A DNA stretch of 64,000 nucleotides, taken from Paenibacillus sp. TCA20. GTDB taxonomy: Bacteria > Bacillota > Bacilli > Paenibacillales > Paenibacillaceae. A model generated the notes under the pieces. That model ran no database searches, had not been told where the DNA came from, and worked only from the letters and a program-made list of their open reading frames with translations. The DNA lies in assembly GCF_000732325.1 (NCBI RefSeq), contig NZ_BBIW01000002.1, positions 522,022 through 586,021 on the forward strand. The letters are read 5' to 3'. The translations under genes were made by a program, and so were the position numbers. Below are positions 63,146 to 64,000 of the stretch, piece by piece (the stretch's first letter is position 1; the number at the start of each line of letters is the position of its first letter).

Positions 63146-63868
63146 ATGAGTGATTTACAGCCGCTATCTATATTATACGAGGACAACCACCTGCTTGGTG
63201 TCGAAAAAATGATCAATGTGCCAACACAGGCCGATGCATCTGGCGATATGGACATGCTGTCCATCCTCAAAGAGGATATCAAAGTTCGATTCTCTAAGCC
63301 GGGGAATGTATATCTCGGCCTCGTTCACCGTCTGGATCGCCCCGTCGGAGGAGCTATGATCTTTGCCAAAACTTCAAAAGCGGCTTCCAGGCTATCAGAT
63401 GCGGTCAGAACCCGAAAGTTTGAGAAGACTTATATGGCTGTTGTTCATGGGACTCCTCCTGCCAAACAAGGCAGACTTACGCACACACTGCTGAAGAACG
63501 AGAAGACAAACATCGTATCTGTTGTGCCGGAAGGCACACCTGGCGGCAAAAATGCCATATTGGATTATTACGTGCTGGGACAGACAGACAAGCTGTCACT
63601 CGTTCAGGTCGTGCTGCATACAGGGAGATCCCACCAGATTCGAGTTCAATGTTTGGCTATGGGATGTCCTTTATATGGGGACCAAAAGTATGGAGTGGAA
63701 TTAAACAAGCCAGGACAGCAGCTTGCGTTATGGTCCGTGTCCGTCGGTTTCCCTCATCCCGTGACGAAGGAACATGTGCAGTTGATATCCATTCCGCCCC
63801 GTGATTTTCCATGGAGTGAATGGCCTGAACCGTTGTATAAAAGTGCAGCGAATCAGCCTTTCGTATAA
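63146..63868 (+). CDS. RluA-family pseudouridine synthase
   Basis: 240 residues from ATG 63146 (GGGAG ten bases upstream); an earlier ATG in frame overlaps the methyltransferase gene and has no RBS. The catalytic motif is GLVHRLDRPVGGAMIFAKTS with Asp in HRLD. Later motifs are KTYMAVVHG, HTGRSHQIRVQ and PLYGDQKYG. It makes pseudouridine in rRNA or tRNA. There is no S4 domain, which fits the RluD-less short type. Paired with the methyltransferase gene in an RNA-modification operon. Confidence 0.87.
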   Translation: MSDLQPLSILYEDNHLLGVEKMINVPTQADASGDMDMLSILKEDIKVRFSKPGNVYLGLVHRLDRPVGGAMIFAKTSKAASRLSDAVRTRKFEKTYMAVVHGTPPAKQGRLTHTLLKNEKTNIVSVVPEGTPGGKNAILDYYVLGQTDKLSLVQVVLHTGRSHQIRVQCLAMGCPLYGDQKYGVELNKPGQQLALWSVSVGFPHPVTKEHVQLISIPPRDFPWSEWPEPLYKSAANQPFV

Positions 63869-63889
63869 AAACGAATATATGTAAAAAAT

Positions 63890-63928
63890 CCGATCTGCAT
63901 CTTACGTCAGATCGGGTAGTTTTATTAT
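63890..63928 (+). terminator. Terminator after the pseudouridine synthase
   Basis: CCGATCTG (63890-63897) pairs with CAGATCGG (63908-63915), followed by GTAGTTTTATT. The remaining window to 64000 holds no gene. Confidence 0.75.
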
Positions 63929-64000
63929 TATTTGTAATCCATGATTTAAGTAAATAGGATGTATCTAATTACTTGTTATCGTCTAGTGCTGACTTCTGCC

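Noticed and set aside
1..64000. CRISPR arrays, tRNA or rRNA genes, insertion sequences
   Set aside because: No regularly spaced repeats, no cloverleaf or rRNA-like sequence and no transposase were found by reading both strands; short tRNA-like elements could have been missed without a scan.

Overview
The window is a chromosomal segment of an endospore-forming Firmicute, most likely Paenibacillus or a close relative. It carries spoVK, cotE, LexA with a divergent yneA, glnR-glnA, hflX, miaA-hfq and mutS-mutL in an order that recalls the Bacillus subtilis mutS-to-lexA segment. It also holds several families typical of Paenibacillus: a SAF-domain protein next to a kinase, an SLH-like endolysin tail, and a phiEco32-type amidoligase. 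Nearly all genes up to about 52 kb run on the minus strand; the right end is mixed. No rRNA, tRNA, CRISPR array or insertion sequence was seen.

Layout. 1-3.2 kb: end of a pilus/secretion-like cluster (degenerate P-loop protein, SAF protein, kinase fused to a MinD-like domain) behind a promoter plus hairpin leader. 3.3-9.4 kb: housekeeping enzymes including rRNA methyltransferase, YlmA-like ABC ATPase, thioredoxin, a cREC receiver protein, endonuclease IV, an Fpg/Nei glycosylase, a HAD phosphatase and RNase Z. 9.5-15.6 kb: metH and a divergent acireductone-dioxygenase-like cupin, a FixH/YtkA lipoprotein and a HAD phosphatase. 15.7-17.3 kb: the SOS locus (ynzC, yneA, lexA) with several LexA boxes.

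17.3-27.4 kb: a self-contained phage-derived island between lexA and glnA. It holds a cI-like repressor, an ImmA/IrrE-type peptidase, an ArpU-like activator, four repeated operators, and a non-contractile tail module: tube, frameshifted tail chaperones, tape measure, distal tail protein, fibre, Gp37-like tail protein, XkdX, holin and lysin. No capsid, portal, terminase or integrase gene was found. It looks either like a headless siphophage-tail particle (tailocin-like) or like a decaying prophage. The lysin, one small gene and perhaps the tape-measure start carry lesions, which favours at least partial decay. A very good LexA box lies inside it.

27.4-46.6 kb: glnA-glnR, ynbB, hflX, spoVK, a class A penicillin-binding protein with an N-terminal frameshift, hfq-miaA, mutL-mutS, an amidoligase and cotE. 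46.6-52.2 kb: a putative exporter, a complete NMT1-type ABC uptake system and an M32 carboxypeptidase. 52.3-64 kb: a HesB/YqkB-like protein, carbonic anhydrase, a PadR regulator, a broken YyaL-like gene lacking its thioredoxin domain, a TPR-like orphan, a Crp/Fnr regulator divergent from an HpaB-type monooxygenase, a Fur-controlled flavodoxin, an rRNA methyltransferase and a pseudouridine synthase.

All family assignments come from reading the sequence by eye and from recalled family features; no database search was run.
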